Source: an uncultured Pseudogracilibacillus sp. (lineage in GTDB: Bacteria; Bacillota; Bacilli; Bacillales; Amphibacillaceae). Taken from it: a DNA stretch of 64,000 bases. The notes under the pieces were generated by a model. It was given only the letters and a program-made list of their open reading frames with translations. It searched no databases and was not told where the DNA came from. Shown piece after piece: positions 30,665-39,626 of this stretch. Both the position numbers and the translations under genes were made by a program. The DNA lies in the NCBI GenBank assembly GCA_937974845.1, contig CALJVC010000081.1, positions 3,253 to 67,252 on the forward strand. Reading direction: 5' to 3'. Numbering within the stretch: position 1 is the stretch's first letter; every line of letters starts with the position of its first letter.

Positions 30665-33600
30665 TTACATATTCCGACGGTATTCTCCACCGACTTCGTA
30701 TAAGGCAGCGGTAATTTGCCCGAGGCTTGCTACCTTAACGGTCTCCATTAGCTCTTCGAAAATATTTCCATTCGTTCTAGCAACTTGCTGGAGTCGTTTT
30801 AGGGCTTCATCTACCTTATCCTTGTTCTTCTCTTGGAACTCTCGTAAGTTTTTAATTTGTAACTCTTTCTCTTCGATTGTTGCCCGAGCTAACTCCATCG
30901 AATCGATTTCTTCGTCGGACGGTGGATTTGGATTTAAGTAAGTGTTCACACCAATAATCGGTAATTCACCCGAGTGCTTCTTGCTTTCATAGTAGAGGGA
31001 TTCCTCTTGAATCTTACTACGCTGGTACTGACGCTCCATCGCTCCAAGGACTCCGCCCCGATCATTTAACCGTTCGAATTCCTGAAGGACGGCCTCCTCG
31101 ACTAGGTCAGTTAATTCCTCGACGATGAAAGAGCCTTGTAAGGAGTTTTCGTTTTTCGTTAAACCGAACTCCCGGTTAATAATTAATTGAATAGCCATCG
31201 CCCGGCGTACCGACTCCTCCGTTGGTGTCGTAATTGCTTCGTCATAAGCATTCGTATGGAGAGAGTTCGTATTGTCCTGAATCGCTAATAGAGCTTGTAA
31301 AGTCGTACGAATATCGTTGAAATCAATTTCCTGGGCATGCAGGGATCGTCCAGAAGTTTGAATATGGTACTTTAACTTCTGGCTCCGTTCGCTTGCGCCG
31401 TAACGTTCCCTCATGACGATAGCCCAAATCCTTCTCGCAACCCGGCCGATTACTGTATATTCAGGATCTAAGCCGTTAGAGAAGAAGAAAGATAGGTTCG
31501 GTGCAAAATCATCGATATCCATGCCTCGACTTAAGTAATATTCCACATACGTAAAACCATTCGCCAAGGTAAAGGCAAGCTGCGTAATCGGGTTAGCTCC
31601 AGCCTCAGCAATATGATAACCAGAAATGGAGACGGAATAGTAGTTGCGTACATCGTTGTCGATAAAGTATTGCTGAATATCTCCCATCATACGCAAGGAA
31701 AACTCCGTCGAGAAAATACAAGTGTTCTGGCCTTGGTCTTCCTTTAAAATATCCGCCTGGACCGTTCCGCGAACAACCGATAGGGTCTCTTGTTTAATTT
31801 GTTCATATTCTTCCTCTGTCGGCTGACGCCCTTCCTTTTCGACAAACTTCTCTACCTGTTGGTCAATAGCCGTATTGAAGAAAAAGGCTAGCATAATCGG
31901 AGCCGGTCCGTTAATCGTCATCGATACAGAAGTGTTTGGCGCCGTTAAATCAAAGCCCTTATACAACTTCTTCATATCTTCTAGAGTACAGATACTGACA
32001 CCGCTTTCACCGATTTTACCATAAATGTCTGGACGGTAGTCGGGATCCTCCCCATACAAGGTGACAGAGTCAAAGGCCGTCGAAAGTCGCTTCGCCTCTT
32101 CATTCTCCGATAAGTAATGGAAACGACGGTTCGTTCGCTCCGGAGTCCCTTCCCCAGCGAATTGACGGGTAGGGTCTTCACCCTGTCGCTTGAACGGGAA
32201 CACTCCTGCTGTATAGGGGAATTGACCTGGTACGTTTTCCCGCATTAACCAGTAGACCCGGTCGCCCCAATCGGTATAATTCGGAAACTTAACTTTTGGA
32301 ATTTTCGTGCCTGATAAAGAAGTCGTCGTAATATCAACCTTAATTTCTTTATCGCGTACCTTATAGGTCATCGTGTCACCGTTGTACTTTTCTTTTAGTT
32401 CATCCCATTTCTCTAACCATTCCTTCGTTTCTGGAAGAAGTTTCTTTTCATTCTCTTCTATTAAAGCTTCGATTGATTCACGAAGGGCATCGTCATCCTC
32501 CGGTAACTCTTCCTTCACCCCGTAAAGCTGATACAATTTTCGCGCAATATCGCGTTGTTTTTCCACCTTTTTATGATAGTTCCGGACCTCTTGGCTAATT
32601 TCCCGTAAGTAGTGGGTTCGATCGGATGGAATAATCGGATCCCGGTCCTCCGGTTCCTCATCGATTTCTAAGAGCATTTCTGGCTCATCCCAATGTCCAT
32701 CGGTATTAATTTTATCGATAATAGCAGAGAAAAGACGGTTTACACCAGGATCGTTAAAACGACTTGCGCTCGTTCCAAAGATTGGGAAGCTTTCGGGATC
32801 TTCTCCGAACAACATTCGACTTCTTTCGTATTGTTTCCGTACCTGGGTTAAAGCATCGAGGGCTCCTTGTTGCTCAAACTTGTTAATGGCAATAAAGTCA
32901 GCGAAATCGATCATATCGATCTTTTCAAGCTGGGAAGGTGCCCCATACTCTGCTGTCATCACATACATGGATAGGTCAGTGATTTCTGTAATCTCTGCAT
33001 CCCCTTGCCCAATACCACTCGTCTCCAAAATAATGAGGTCGAAGTTTGCAGCCCGCACGACGTCTAAGACTGGAATGGTCGCCTTCGATAACTCAGTTTT
33101 TGAGTCCCGGGTCGCTAAGGAGCGCATGAAAACCCTTTCAGAATTGAGCGCATTCATACGAATTCGATCTCCTAACAAGGCACCACCTGTTTTCCGCTTC
33201 GTCGGATCTACGGAAATAATCGCGATGCGCTTATCTGGGAAATGGTGTAAAAATCGTAGGACGAGTTCGTCGGTTAATGAACTTTTACCCGCTCCTCCCG
33301 TACCGGTAATACCTAAGACTGGGAGATTATTATTCTTTCTCTTTTGGAGCTCTTTCAGGATCCTTCGCTTTTCGTCCTCATTACCATCCCGCTCGACAAA
33401 GGTAATAAGACGGGCGATTGCCTTGTGATCCCCTTGGCTCAACTTTTCTATTTCTTCATCAGGATTACATGGAGGTTCGAAGTCTGCAATTTTCAATTTT
33501 TCATTAATCATCCCTTGTAGACCGAGCCGGCGTCCGTCTTCCGTAGAGAAAATCCAAGAAACGCCGTAATCGTGTAACTCTTTTATTTCACGCGGAATGA

Positions 33601-33913
33601 TCGTCCCGCCGCCACCACCGAAAACCTTTATATGGGAGGCGCCTTTTTCCTTTAAAAGATCGATCATATACTTATAATATTCAATATGCCCACCTTGATA
33701 GGAAGAAACTGAAATACCTTGTACGTCTTCTTGAATAGCGGCATTTACTACTTCTTCAACACTACGATTATGGCCAAGGTGAATTACTTCTGCACCGCTC
33801 GACTGCAAAATACGACGCATAATATTGATCGCCGCATCATGGCCATCAAACAAACTCGACGCTGTTACAAAACGCACATGGTGTTTTGGACGATAAACTT
33901 CAATTTTCTTCAT
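30665..33913 (-). CDS. icmF: Fused isobutyryl-CoA mutase (IcmF)
   Basis: Adenosylcobalamin enzyme interconverting isobutyryl-CoA and n-butyryl-CoA, with a built-in G-protein chaperone. Domains in its 1082 residues: B12-binding domain (about 10-140; [37 protein letters not shown]), MeaI-type GTPase (about 190-420; P-loop [32 protein letters not shown]), and the C-terminal substrate-binding TIM barrel (about 560-1080; [15 protein letters not shown]). This order is diagnostic of IcmF and differs from split methylmalonyl-CoA mutase. It is the last gene of the acyl-CoA operon and links branched-chain with straight-chain acyl-CoA oxidation. Confidence 0.93.
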   Translation of the reverse strand: MKKIEVYRPKHHVRFVTASSLFDGHDAAINIMRRILQSSGAEVIHLGHNRSVEEVVNAAIQEDVQGISVSSYQGGHIEYYKYMIDLLKEKGASHIKVFGGGGGTIIPREIKELHDYGVSWIFSTEDGRRLGLQGMINEKLKIADFEPPCNPDEEIEKLSQGDHKAIARLITFVERDGNEDEKRRILKELQKRKNNNLPVLGITGTGGAGKSSLTDELVLRFLHHFPDKRIAIISVDPTKRKTGGALLGDRIRMNALNSERVFMRSLATRDSKTELSKATIPVLDVVRAANFDLIILETSGIGQGDAEITEITDLSMYVMTAEYGAPSQLEKIDMIDFADFIAINKFEQQGALDALTQVRKQYERSRMLFGEDPESFPIFGTSASRFNDPGVNRLFSAIIDKINTDGHWDEPEMLLEIDEEPEDRDPIIPSDRTHYLREISQEVRNYHKKVEKQRDIARKLYQLYGVKEELPEDDDALRESIEALIEENEKKLLPETKEWLEKWDELKEKYNGDTMTYKVRDKEIKVDITTTSLSGTKIPKVKFPNYTDWGDRVYWLMRENVPGQFPYTAGVFPFKRQGEDPTRQFAGEGTPERTNRRFHYLSENEEAKRLSTAFDSVTLYGEDPDYRPDIYGKIGESGVSICTLEDMKKLYKGFDLTAPNTSVSMTINGPAPIMLAFFFNTAIDQQVEKFVEKEGRQPTEEEYEQIKQETLSVVRGTVQADILKEDQGQNTCIFSTEFSLRMMGDIQQYFIDNDVRNYYSVSISGYHIAEAGANPITQLAFTLANGFTYVEYYLSRGMDIDDFAPNLSFFFSNGLDPEYTVIGRVARRIWAIVMRERYGASERSQKLKYHIQTSGRSLHAQEIDFNDIRTTLQALLAIQDNTNSLHTNAYDEAITTPTEESVRRAMAIQLIINREFGLTKNENSLQGSFIVEELTDLVEEAVLQEFERLNDRGGVLGAMERQYQRSKIQEESLYYESKKHSGELPIIGVNTYLNPNPPSDEEIDSMELARATIEEKELQIKNLREFQEKNKDKVDEALKRLQQVARTNGNIFEELMETVKVASLGQITAALYEVGGEYRRNM

Positions 33914-33990
33914 TGTGCTGAACTCCTTTGTATATATTTTTATGCTGGACTATCAACACAAAATGTAAGCAGTTACATTTCCATTTGTTA

Positions 33991-34017
33991 GTTACGTTGG
34001 GCTAAACCCAACGTAAC
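33991..34017 (-). other. Stem-loop between tetR and icmF
   Basis: Perfect 11-bp inverted repeat GTTACGTTGGG / CCCAACGTAAC with a 5-nt loop, starting within 4 nt of the tetR stop. There is no U-tract, so it may protect or cleave the mRNA, or attenuate icmF, rather than terminate. Confidence 0.5.
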
Positions 34018-34021
34018 CTTC

Positions 34022-34651
34022 TTATCTATTCAGCTCTTGACAATCTACCTGTAAAATTCGGAGGACAAAGTCAATTTGCCTCTCGATATATTCCTCGAGG
34101 GTAAATTGCTTCTGCAAGGACCAACGTCTAAATCCCCACATATGCCCTTGTACGAAAATATTATTCGCAATTAAGAGGGCATCCTTCTCATCGATAGGGG
34201 AAGGAGCGCTAGCAATAATAGCCTCCTTCACTTTATCGACCATTTCTACTTCCTTTTGTAAGACTTTCTCCCGCTGGTCTTGGGGTAAAGATTTTAACTC
34301 TTGATATAAAATCAATACTTCTTCCTGCAGTTGGTCCGTTAAACGATAGTAGGCTTCGATCACCTTGAGCAAGTTTTCTAGGGAACGATTTTTTATGTCG
34401 ATGACTTCCTCTAGTCGGTCATAGACGTTGCGATTAATTGTATCGAAGACGAGTAATAACACGTCTTCCTTCGTACGGACATATTCATAAAGCGTTCCAA
34501 TACTAAAGCCGGAAGCTTCCGCAATCTCCCGCGTCGTCGTCTTCGTAAAGCCCTTTTGCTTAAACAGTTGAATCGAGGCTTTAACGATTTGATTCCGCCT
34601 TTTTTCTACGAGATTGCTATCCTTTATACTCGATTTAATCGCATCCGACAT
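34022..34651 (-). CDS. TetR-family regulator, probably of acyl-CoA degradation (FadR-like)
   Basis: The N-terminal TetR helix-turn-helix is clear (RRNQIVKASIQLFKQKGFTKTTTREIAEASGFSIGTLYEYVRTKEDVL, residues about 15-65), followed by a helical ligand domain. The start is the ATG of MSDAIKSS, after AAGGGGAACGTTTT, giving 209 residues. It lies inside the acd-icmF operon, so it probably regulates this operon and fadF in response to acyl-CoA. Palindromes at the thl and fadF promoters are candidate operators. Orthology to B. subtilis FadR (YsiA) is inferred from context. Confidence 0.8.
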   Translation of the reverse strand: MSDAIKSSIKDSNLVEKRRNQIVKASIQLFKQKGFTKTTTREIAEASGFSIGTLYEYVRTKEDVLLLVFDTINRNVYDRLEEVIDIKNRSLENLLKVIEAYYRLTDQLQEEVLILYQELKSLPQDQREKVLQKEVEMVDKVKEAIIASAPSPIDEKDALLIANNIFVQGHMWGFRRWSLQKQFTLEEYIERQIDFVLRILQVDCQELNR

Positions 34652-34678
34652 AAAACGTTCCCCTTCCACAAAACCTCT

Positions 34679-35818
34679 TTACTTCGTAATAGAGCGTCCA
34701 ATTACGAGACGTTGAATTTCGTTTGTACCTTCGTAAATTTGAGTGATCTTTGCATCACGCATGTAACGCTCGACTGGATAGTCCTTCGTATAACCATATC
34801 CACCGAAGACTTGAACGGCTTCTACCGTTACCTTCATCGCCGTATCTCCTGCGAATAATTTCGCCATGGCTGAAGCTTCGCTGTATGGTAGTCCTTCACT
34901 CTCTAACCAAGCTGCTCGGTAAGTAAGTAAACGTGCAGCCTCTGTCGCAGTTGCCATATCAGCTAGCTTGAAGGAAATTCCTTGCTGGTAAGCGATTGGT
35001 TTACCGAATTGCTCACGCTCTTTCGCATAAGCGACCGCTGCATCTAATGCTCCTTGGGAAATTCCTACTGCTTGAGCAGCGATTCCACTACGACCACCGT
35101 CTAAAGTAGTCATCGCAATCTTGAACCCTTCTCCTTCTTCACCTAATAAGTTCTCCTTTGGAATACGGCAGTTTTCAAAGATTAACTCGGTTGTAGGTGA
35201 TGAACGGATACCTAATTTTTCTTCTTTCTTACCGAAGGAGAAGCCTTCTGTTCCCTTTTCAACGATAAAGGCACTGATTCCACGGTGACCTGCGTCTGGA
35301 TCTGTCTTCGCAAAGACAACGTAAATGTCAGCGACACCACCGTTCGTAATCCACACTTTGCTACCGTTTAAGACATACTCATCGCCGTCTAATTTCGCAG
35401 TCATCTTCATACTTGCTACGTCACTACCTGCTCCTGGTTCAGAAAGGGCATACGCACCTAGGGCAGAACCTTCTGCTAAACGGCGAAGGAAGTTTTGCTT
35501 TTGCTCCTCTGAACCGTAACGGTAAATTGGCCAGCTAGCTAAGGATACGTGAGCGGAAAGGGTGACACCTGTAGAAGCACATACGCGGGATAATTCTTCA
35601 ACAGCAATCACATAGCTCACATAGTCTGCGCCAATACCACCGTATTCTTCTGGCCATGGAATACCTGTTAAACCTAACTCGGCCATTTTGTCGAAAATTT
35701 CTCTGTCAAAGCGTTCCTCTTCATCTCTCTCTGCAGCTGTTGGTTCTACTTCGTTTTCAGCAAAGTCGCGAACCATTTGTTTTAACATTTTTTGTTCTTC
35801 TGTTAATTGAAATTGCAT
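34679..35818 (-). CDS. acdA: Acyl-CoA dehydrogenase (first copy)
   Basis: FAD-dependent enzyme introducing the 2,3 double bond into acyl-CoA. The start is the ATG of [12 protein letters not shown] after GGAGGAACAGAAG; 379 residues. Motifs: [15 protein letters not shown], the FAD-site [31 protein letters not shown] and the catalytic glutamate in [16 protein letters not shown]. It lies 21 nt downstream of a second, clearly paralogous copy (35840-36976), indicating tandem duplication with probable specialisation in chain length or branching. Confidence 0.9.
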   Translation of the reverse strand: MQFQLTEEQKMLKQMVRDFAENEVEPTAAERDEEERFDREIFDKMAELGLTGIPWPEEYGGIGADYVSYVIAVEELSRVCASTGVTLSAHVSLASWPIYRYGSEEQKQNFLRRLAEGSALGAYALSEPGAGSDVASMKMTAKLDGDEYVLNGSKVWITNGGVADIYVVFAKTDPDAGHRGISAFIVEKGTEGFSFGKKEEKLGIRSSPTTELIFENCRIPKENLLGEEGEGFKIAMTTLDGGRSGIAAQAVGISQGALDAAVAYAKEREQFGKPIAYQQGISFKLADMATATEAARLLTYRAAWLESEGLPYSEASAMAKLFAGDTAMKVTVEAVQVFGGYGYTKDYPVERYMRDAKITQIYEGTNEIQRLVIGRSITK

Positions 35819-35839
35819 CTTCTGTTCCTCCATTATGTT

Positions 35840-36976
35840 TTATGTTAATAAATTTTTAGCAATCACGATTCGTTGGATTTCGTTCGTACCTTCGTAAATT
35901 TCCGTCACCTTGGCATCACGGAAATATCTTTCTACGTCGTAATCCTTCGTATAGCCATAGCCCCCGAAGACTTGGACGGCTTCGATAGAGTTTTTACGAG
36001 CGGTAGTCGTGGCAAAAAGCTTTGCCATCGAAGCTTCCTTCGGGGTAATCGTCCCATTTTGCAAATTGTTCGCCGCACGGTAAACGAGCAGTTTCGCTGC
36101 TTCGGTTTCTGTCGCCATATCTGCCAGTTTGAAGGATATGCCCTGTTGGTGGGCGATAGGCTTGCCAAATTGCTCGCGCTCTTTGGCATAGGCAATCGCT
36201 TTTTCTAATGAGGCTTCGGCAAGACCTAAGCCTTGGGCAGCGATCCCGATTCTTCCAGCATTTAAATTCGTCATGGCGATTTTAAACCCTTCCTTTTCTT
36301 TACCGAGCAACTGGCTTGCAGGAACGATACAATCTTCGAAAATAAGGGATACGGTACTAGACCCATGTAATCCCATTTTATTTTCGTTTTTACCAATTGT
36401 AAAGCCAGGGGTATCCTTTTCTATAACAAAAGCACTGATCCCTTTTGAACCAGCTTCTTTACTCGTTCGGGCAAAGGTAATGAAAACATCAGCTTCTAAG
36501 CCGTTAGTAATAAAGATTTTAGAACCATTAAGGACGTAATGATCGCCCTTTTTCTCTGCCCGTAAGGATAAATTTCCAGCGTCAGAACCAGCCTGAGGCT
36601 CCGTCAGGGCGAAGGCCCCGATATACTCACCAGAAGCTAATTTCGGAACATAGGCTTCTTTTTGCTCCTCGGTGCCGTATTGAAGGATTGGCATGGTACC
36701 TAACGTTGTATGCACGGATAAGATTACGCCGAGCGTAGCACTGATTCGAGAAATTTCATGTAGGGCGATAATATATGAAACGATGTCCATCCCGCTACCA
36801 CCATATTGTTCCGGAATCGGAATTCCCATCAAACCAAGTTCGCCCATCTTTTGAATCGATTGGTGGGGGAATTGGTTGGCTTTCATCGCTTCGACTTCTT
36901 TTGCCACTTCATTTTCCGCAAAATTACGAACCATTTGACGCATCATTTCTTGCTCTTCAGTAAAACGGAGATCCAT
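35840..36976 (-). CDS. Acyl-CoA dehydrogenase (second copy)
   Basis: 378-residue paralogue of the downstream gene. It contains [66 protein letters not shown] and the catalytic [18 protein letters not shown]. The N-terminus MDLRFTEEQEMMRQMVRNFAE follows GGGAAGGAAGACAGCCG. It is probably a short-chain or butyryl-CoA type, given the neighbouring hbd, thl and icmF genes; exact substrate not deducible. Confidence 0.9.
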   Translation of the reverse strand: MDLRFTEEQEMMRQMVRNFAENEVAKEVEAMKANQFPHQSIQKMGELGLMGIPIPEQYGGSGMDIVSYIIALHEISRISATLGVILSVHTTLGTMPILQYGTEEQKEAYVPKLASGEYIGAFALTEPQAGSDAGNLSLRAEKKGDHYVLNGSKIFITNGLEADVFITFARTSKEAGSKGISAFVIEKDTPGFTIGKNENKMGLHGSSTVSLIFEDCIVPASQLLGKEKEGFKIAMTNLNAGRIGIAAQGLGLAEASLEKAIAYAKEREQFGKPIAHQQGISFKLADMATETEAAKLLVYRAANNLQNGTITPKEASMAKLFATTTARKNSIEAVQVFGGYGYTKDYDVERYFRDAKVTEIYEGTNEIQRIVIAKNLLT

Positions 36977-37075
36977 CGGCTGTCTTCCTTCCCTTCCCTA
37001 CGTCGACATCTCTGGGTAGGTGAGTAAAGAAGTGTCGGTTGTAATCATGCTGAATACCCTGTCGACAAGTATTCT

Positions 37076-37930
37076 TTATTCGTATACGTAAAAGCCTCGG
37101 CCTGATTTTTTACCATACCAGCCTGCCTGAACATACTGACGTAGTAAAGGACATGGACGGTACTTGCTGTCACCGAAACCTTCGTAAAGAACTTCCATAA
37201 TATATAAGCAAGTATCTAAACCGATAAAGTCAGCTAGCTGAAGCGGTCCCATCGGATGGTTCATACCTAGCTTCATCACTGTATCGACGTCTTCGATAGA
37301 AGCGACTCCTTCATAAACAGTGTAAATCGCTTCGTTAATCATCGGGATTAAAATTCTATTAGCGATGAAACCTGGGAAGTCCTGGGATTCAACTGCTGTT
37401 TTATTTAATGTTTTCGTCATTTCAGCAATAGCTTCATAGGTCTCATCGGACGTTTGAATCGCCCGGATGATTTCTACTAGACGCATGACAGGCACTGGGT
37501 TCATAAAGTGCATGCCAATAACCTTTTCTGGGCGGTTTGTCACACTAGCAATATCTGTAATAGGTAAAGATGAAGTGTTCGTAGCTAGAATAGCTGACTC
37601 CTTCGTCAACTCATCGAGCTGGCGGAAAATATCTTTTTTAATATCGATATTTTCAATCGCTGCTTCGATAACTAAATCGACTTCTTTTGCTGCTGCGTCT
37701 AAATCGGTAGTCGGTGTGATGCGCTCGAGTACTTGTGTTTTCTCTTCCTCGGTCATCCGTTCTTTCTCAACATTTCGAGCGAGCAGTCGCTCAATGTTGG
37801 AAAAACCTCGATCTACTGCTTCTTGCTTAATGTCTTGCATGTACACCTCATAACCAGATTGGGCGCACACTTGGGCAATTCCAGAGCCCATTTGGCCTGC
37901 CCCTACAACTAGTACTTTTTTAATCGTCAA
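37076..37930 (-). CDS. hbd: 3-hydroxybutyryl-CoA dehydrogenase
   Basis: NAD(P)-dependent oxidation of 3-hydroxyacyl-CoA to 3-ketoacyl-CoA. 284 residues. Rossmann motif KVLVVGAGQMGSGIAQVCAQ; the C-terminal domain has GMHFMNPVPVMRLVEI (catalytic His), SQDFPGFIANRILIPMINEA and LGMNHPMGPLQLADFIGLD. A TTG start fits best, after AGGTGAAGATCA. It is the MmgB-type homologue, between thiolase and two acyl-CoA dehydrogenases. Confidence 0.93.
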   Translation of the reverse strand: MTIKKVLVVGAGQMGSGIAQVCAQSGYEVYMQDIKQEAVDRGFSNIERLLARNVEKERMTEEEKTQVLERITPTTDLDAAAKEVDLVIEAAIENIDIKKDIFRQLDELTKESAILATNTSSLPITDIASVTNRPEKVIGMHFMNPVPVMRLVEIIRAIQTSDETYEAIAEMTKTLNKTAVESQDFPGFIANRILIPMINEAIYTVYEGVASIEDVDTVMKLGMNHPMGPLQLADFIGLDTCLYIMEVLYEGFGDSKYRPCPLLRQYVQAGWYGKKSGRGFYVYE

Positions 37931-38015
37931 TGATCTTCACCTCTTGATGTATTGATATAGTCATATATCTATTATTTTAAGTGATACGTTCGTCCTTTGT
38001 CACAAGTATTGATTG

Positions 38016-39206
38016 TTAACTTCCTTTTCCTGGTACTTCAATTAATACTGCGTCTCCCTGGCCACCCCCGCTACAAATTGCAGCGACCCCGAGTCCACCG
38101 CCCCGACGACGAAGCTCATGAATTAATGTGAGAATGATCCGTGATCCACTAGCGCCAATCGGATGGCCTAGAGCAACGGCACCACCGTTGACATTTACCT
38201 TTTCTGGATCAAGCTTCGCTAGGTCGATGCTTAGTAAGGCCACAGCAGAGAAAGCTTCGTTAATTTCAAACAGATCGATATCCTCTACCTTTTTCCCAGC
38301 CTTATCTAAAAGCTTTTGAATAACGAGTCCCGGTGTTTCTGGAAAACGGTCGGCCTCTAAAGCGATTGCCTCTTGGGCAACGATAGTCGCTAGCGGAGTC
38401 TTTTCTAATTCCTTAGCCTTCTTATCCGACATAAGGACGAAGGCACAGGCACCATCGTTGACTCCTGGAGCATTTCCTGCGGTAATCGTTCCGTCCGCTT
38501 CGAAGGCTGGACGAAGCTTAGCAAGCCGCTCCAAGCTCGTATCCCTCCGTGGTCCTTCATCCTCGCTGACAAGGGTAGGCTCTCCTCGACGTTGCGGTAC
38601 TTCTACTGGAACGATTTCTTCAGCGAATTTACCGGCATCCATCGCTTCAAGGGCTCTTTGGTGACTGCGAAGGGACCACTCATCCTGGGCTTCACGGCTA
38701 ATTCCAAAGCGTTCGGCAGCCTTGTTTCCATAGGAACCCATATGTACACCTTCAAAGGAACAGGTCAAGCCATCATAGACCATCAAGTCCAGTAAGCTTG
38801 CATTTCCCATCCGGGCACCCCATCGACCTTTAGGGAAGGCATAGGGGGCATTACTCATACTTTCCATCCCACCGGCGACGATCACTTCTTCTTCGCCTAA
38901 ACGAATCAATTGGTCTGCTAACGTCACACTTCGTAAGCCCGAAGCACAGACCTTATTAATGAGCTCTGTCTTTGTCTCCCAAGGAATTCCCGCCTTGCGC
39001 ATAGCTTGGCGAGAAGGAATTTGGCCTTGGCCACCTTGTAAGACGTTTCCTAATATTACTTCGTCAACGGCGTCCGGAGCAATTTCTGCCCGTTCTAAGG
39101 CGCCCTTAATCGCTATCCCACCTAGGTCAGAAGCCGTAAGACTTTGTAAGCTTCCGCCTAAACGGCCAAAGGGGGTTCTTGCACCCGAAACAATCACTGT
39201 CTTCAC
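38016..39206 (-). CDS. thl: Acetyl-CoA acetyltransferase (thiolase)
   Basis: Thiolase cleaving 3-ketoacyl-CoA, or condensing two acetyl-CoA. 396 residues. Catalytic residues: Cys in [16 protein letters not shown], His in [19 protein letters not shown] and Cys in [16 protein letters not shown]. The start is the GTG of [18 protein letters not shown] because AAGGAG lies 7 nt upstream; a GTG three codons earlier overlaps that site. First gene of thl-hbd-acd-acd-tetR-icmF, with a promoter, a candidate operator and a cre-like site upstream. Confidence 0.93.
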   Translation of the reverse strand: MKTVIVSGARTPFGRLGGSLQSLTASDLGGIAIKGALERAEIAPDAVDEVILGNVLQGGQGQIPSRQAMRKAGIPWETKTELINKVCASGLRSVTLADQLIRLGEEEVIVAGGMESMSNAPYAFPKGRWGARMGNASLLDLMVYDGLTCSFEGVHMGSYGNKAAERFGISREAQDEWSLRSHQRALEAMDAGKFAEEIVPVEVPQRRGEPTLVSEDEGPRRDTSLERLAKLRPAFEADGTITAGNAPGVNDGACAFVLMSDKKAKELEKTPLATIVAQEAIALEADRFPETPGLVIQKLLDKAGKKVEDIDLFEINEAFSAVALLSIDLAKLDPEKVNVNGGAVALGHPIGASGSRIILTLIHELRRRGGGLGVAAICSGGGQGDAVLIEVPGKGS

Positions 39207-39288
39207 TTTATCCACTCCTTGTGATCTATGGCCAACCTATCCGTCCCGTATGAAGATATCCTAGGTCTACCTCGATGCTGATCACTTT

Positions 39289-39302
39289 TTCAAACGCTTT
39301 CA
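39289..39302 (-). promoter_or_regulatory. Possible CcpA cre site in the thl leader
   Basis: Minus-strand TGAAAGCGTTTGAA matches the cre consensus TGWAANCGNTNWCA except at two 3' positions. It lies between the promoter and the thl start codon, where CcpA could block elongation during growth on sugars. Confidence 0.35.
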
Positions 39303-39440
39303 AACTTATTAAAAAGCGGTAGGTGGCTATTTTACCCTTGTTATCTTACTTTTTTTACGAAAAGAAAGTAATGCGCTTTCTTTATAAAAGTCAGGCCTCC
39401 AATATATGTATCTAGTATTCTTTGTTTCTTTACAAAAAAT

Positions 39441-39480
39441 AGTATACACAATTTTAGTCGTTTTGTCGAGCGAACGCTCA
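39441..39480 (-). promoter_or_regulatory. Promoter and candidate TetR operator of thl
   Basis: Minus-strand TCGACA (39464-39469), 17-nt spacer and TATACT (39441-39446). The -35 box overlaps a near-perfect palindrome TGAGCG-TT-CGCTCG (39467-39480). It shares the layout TGARYG-NN-CRYTC with the palindrome upstream of fadF, as expected for one TetR dimer site. Confidence 0.5.
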
Positions 39481-39581
39481 ATCAATTTTTCATTTTTAAA
39501 AATTTTACTAGATAACCTTTAGTTTTTTTGTGTTGAAATACAAGACGAAAGTTGAAGGAGAAGCGGCTACTTTTTTCTCAG

Positions 39582-39618
39582 CATAAAAAAACGGACTGAA
39601 CCTTATCGTTCAGTCCGT
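39582..39618 (-). terminator. Rho-independent terminator of fadF
   Basis: Eleven-bp stem ACGGACTGAAC / GTTCAGTCCGT, then TTTTTTTATGC on the minus strand. Confidence 0.88.
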
Positions 39619-39626
39619 TCATCTAA

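Noticed and set aside
32880..33428. A 182-codon plus-strand frame antisense to icmF
   Set aside because: It is fully contained in the conserved GTPase region of icmF and has no ribosome-binding site or recognisable protein features.
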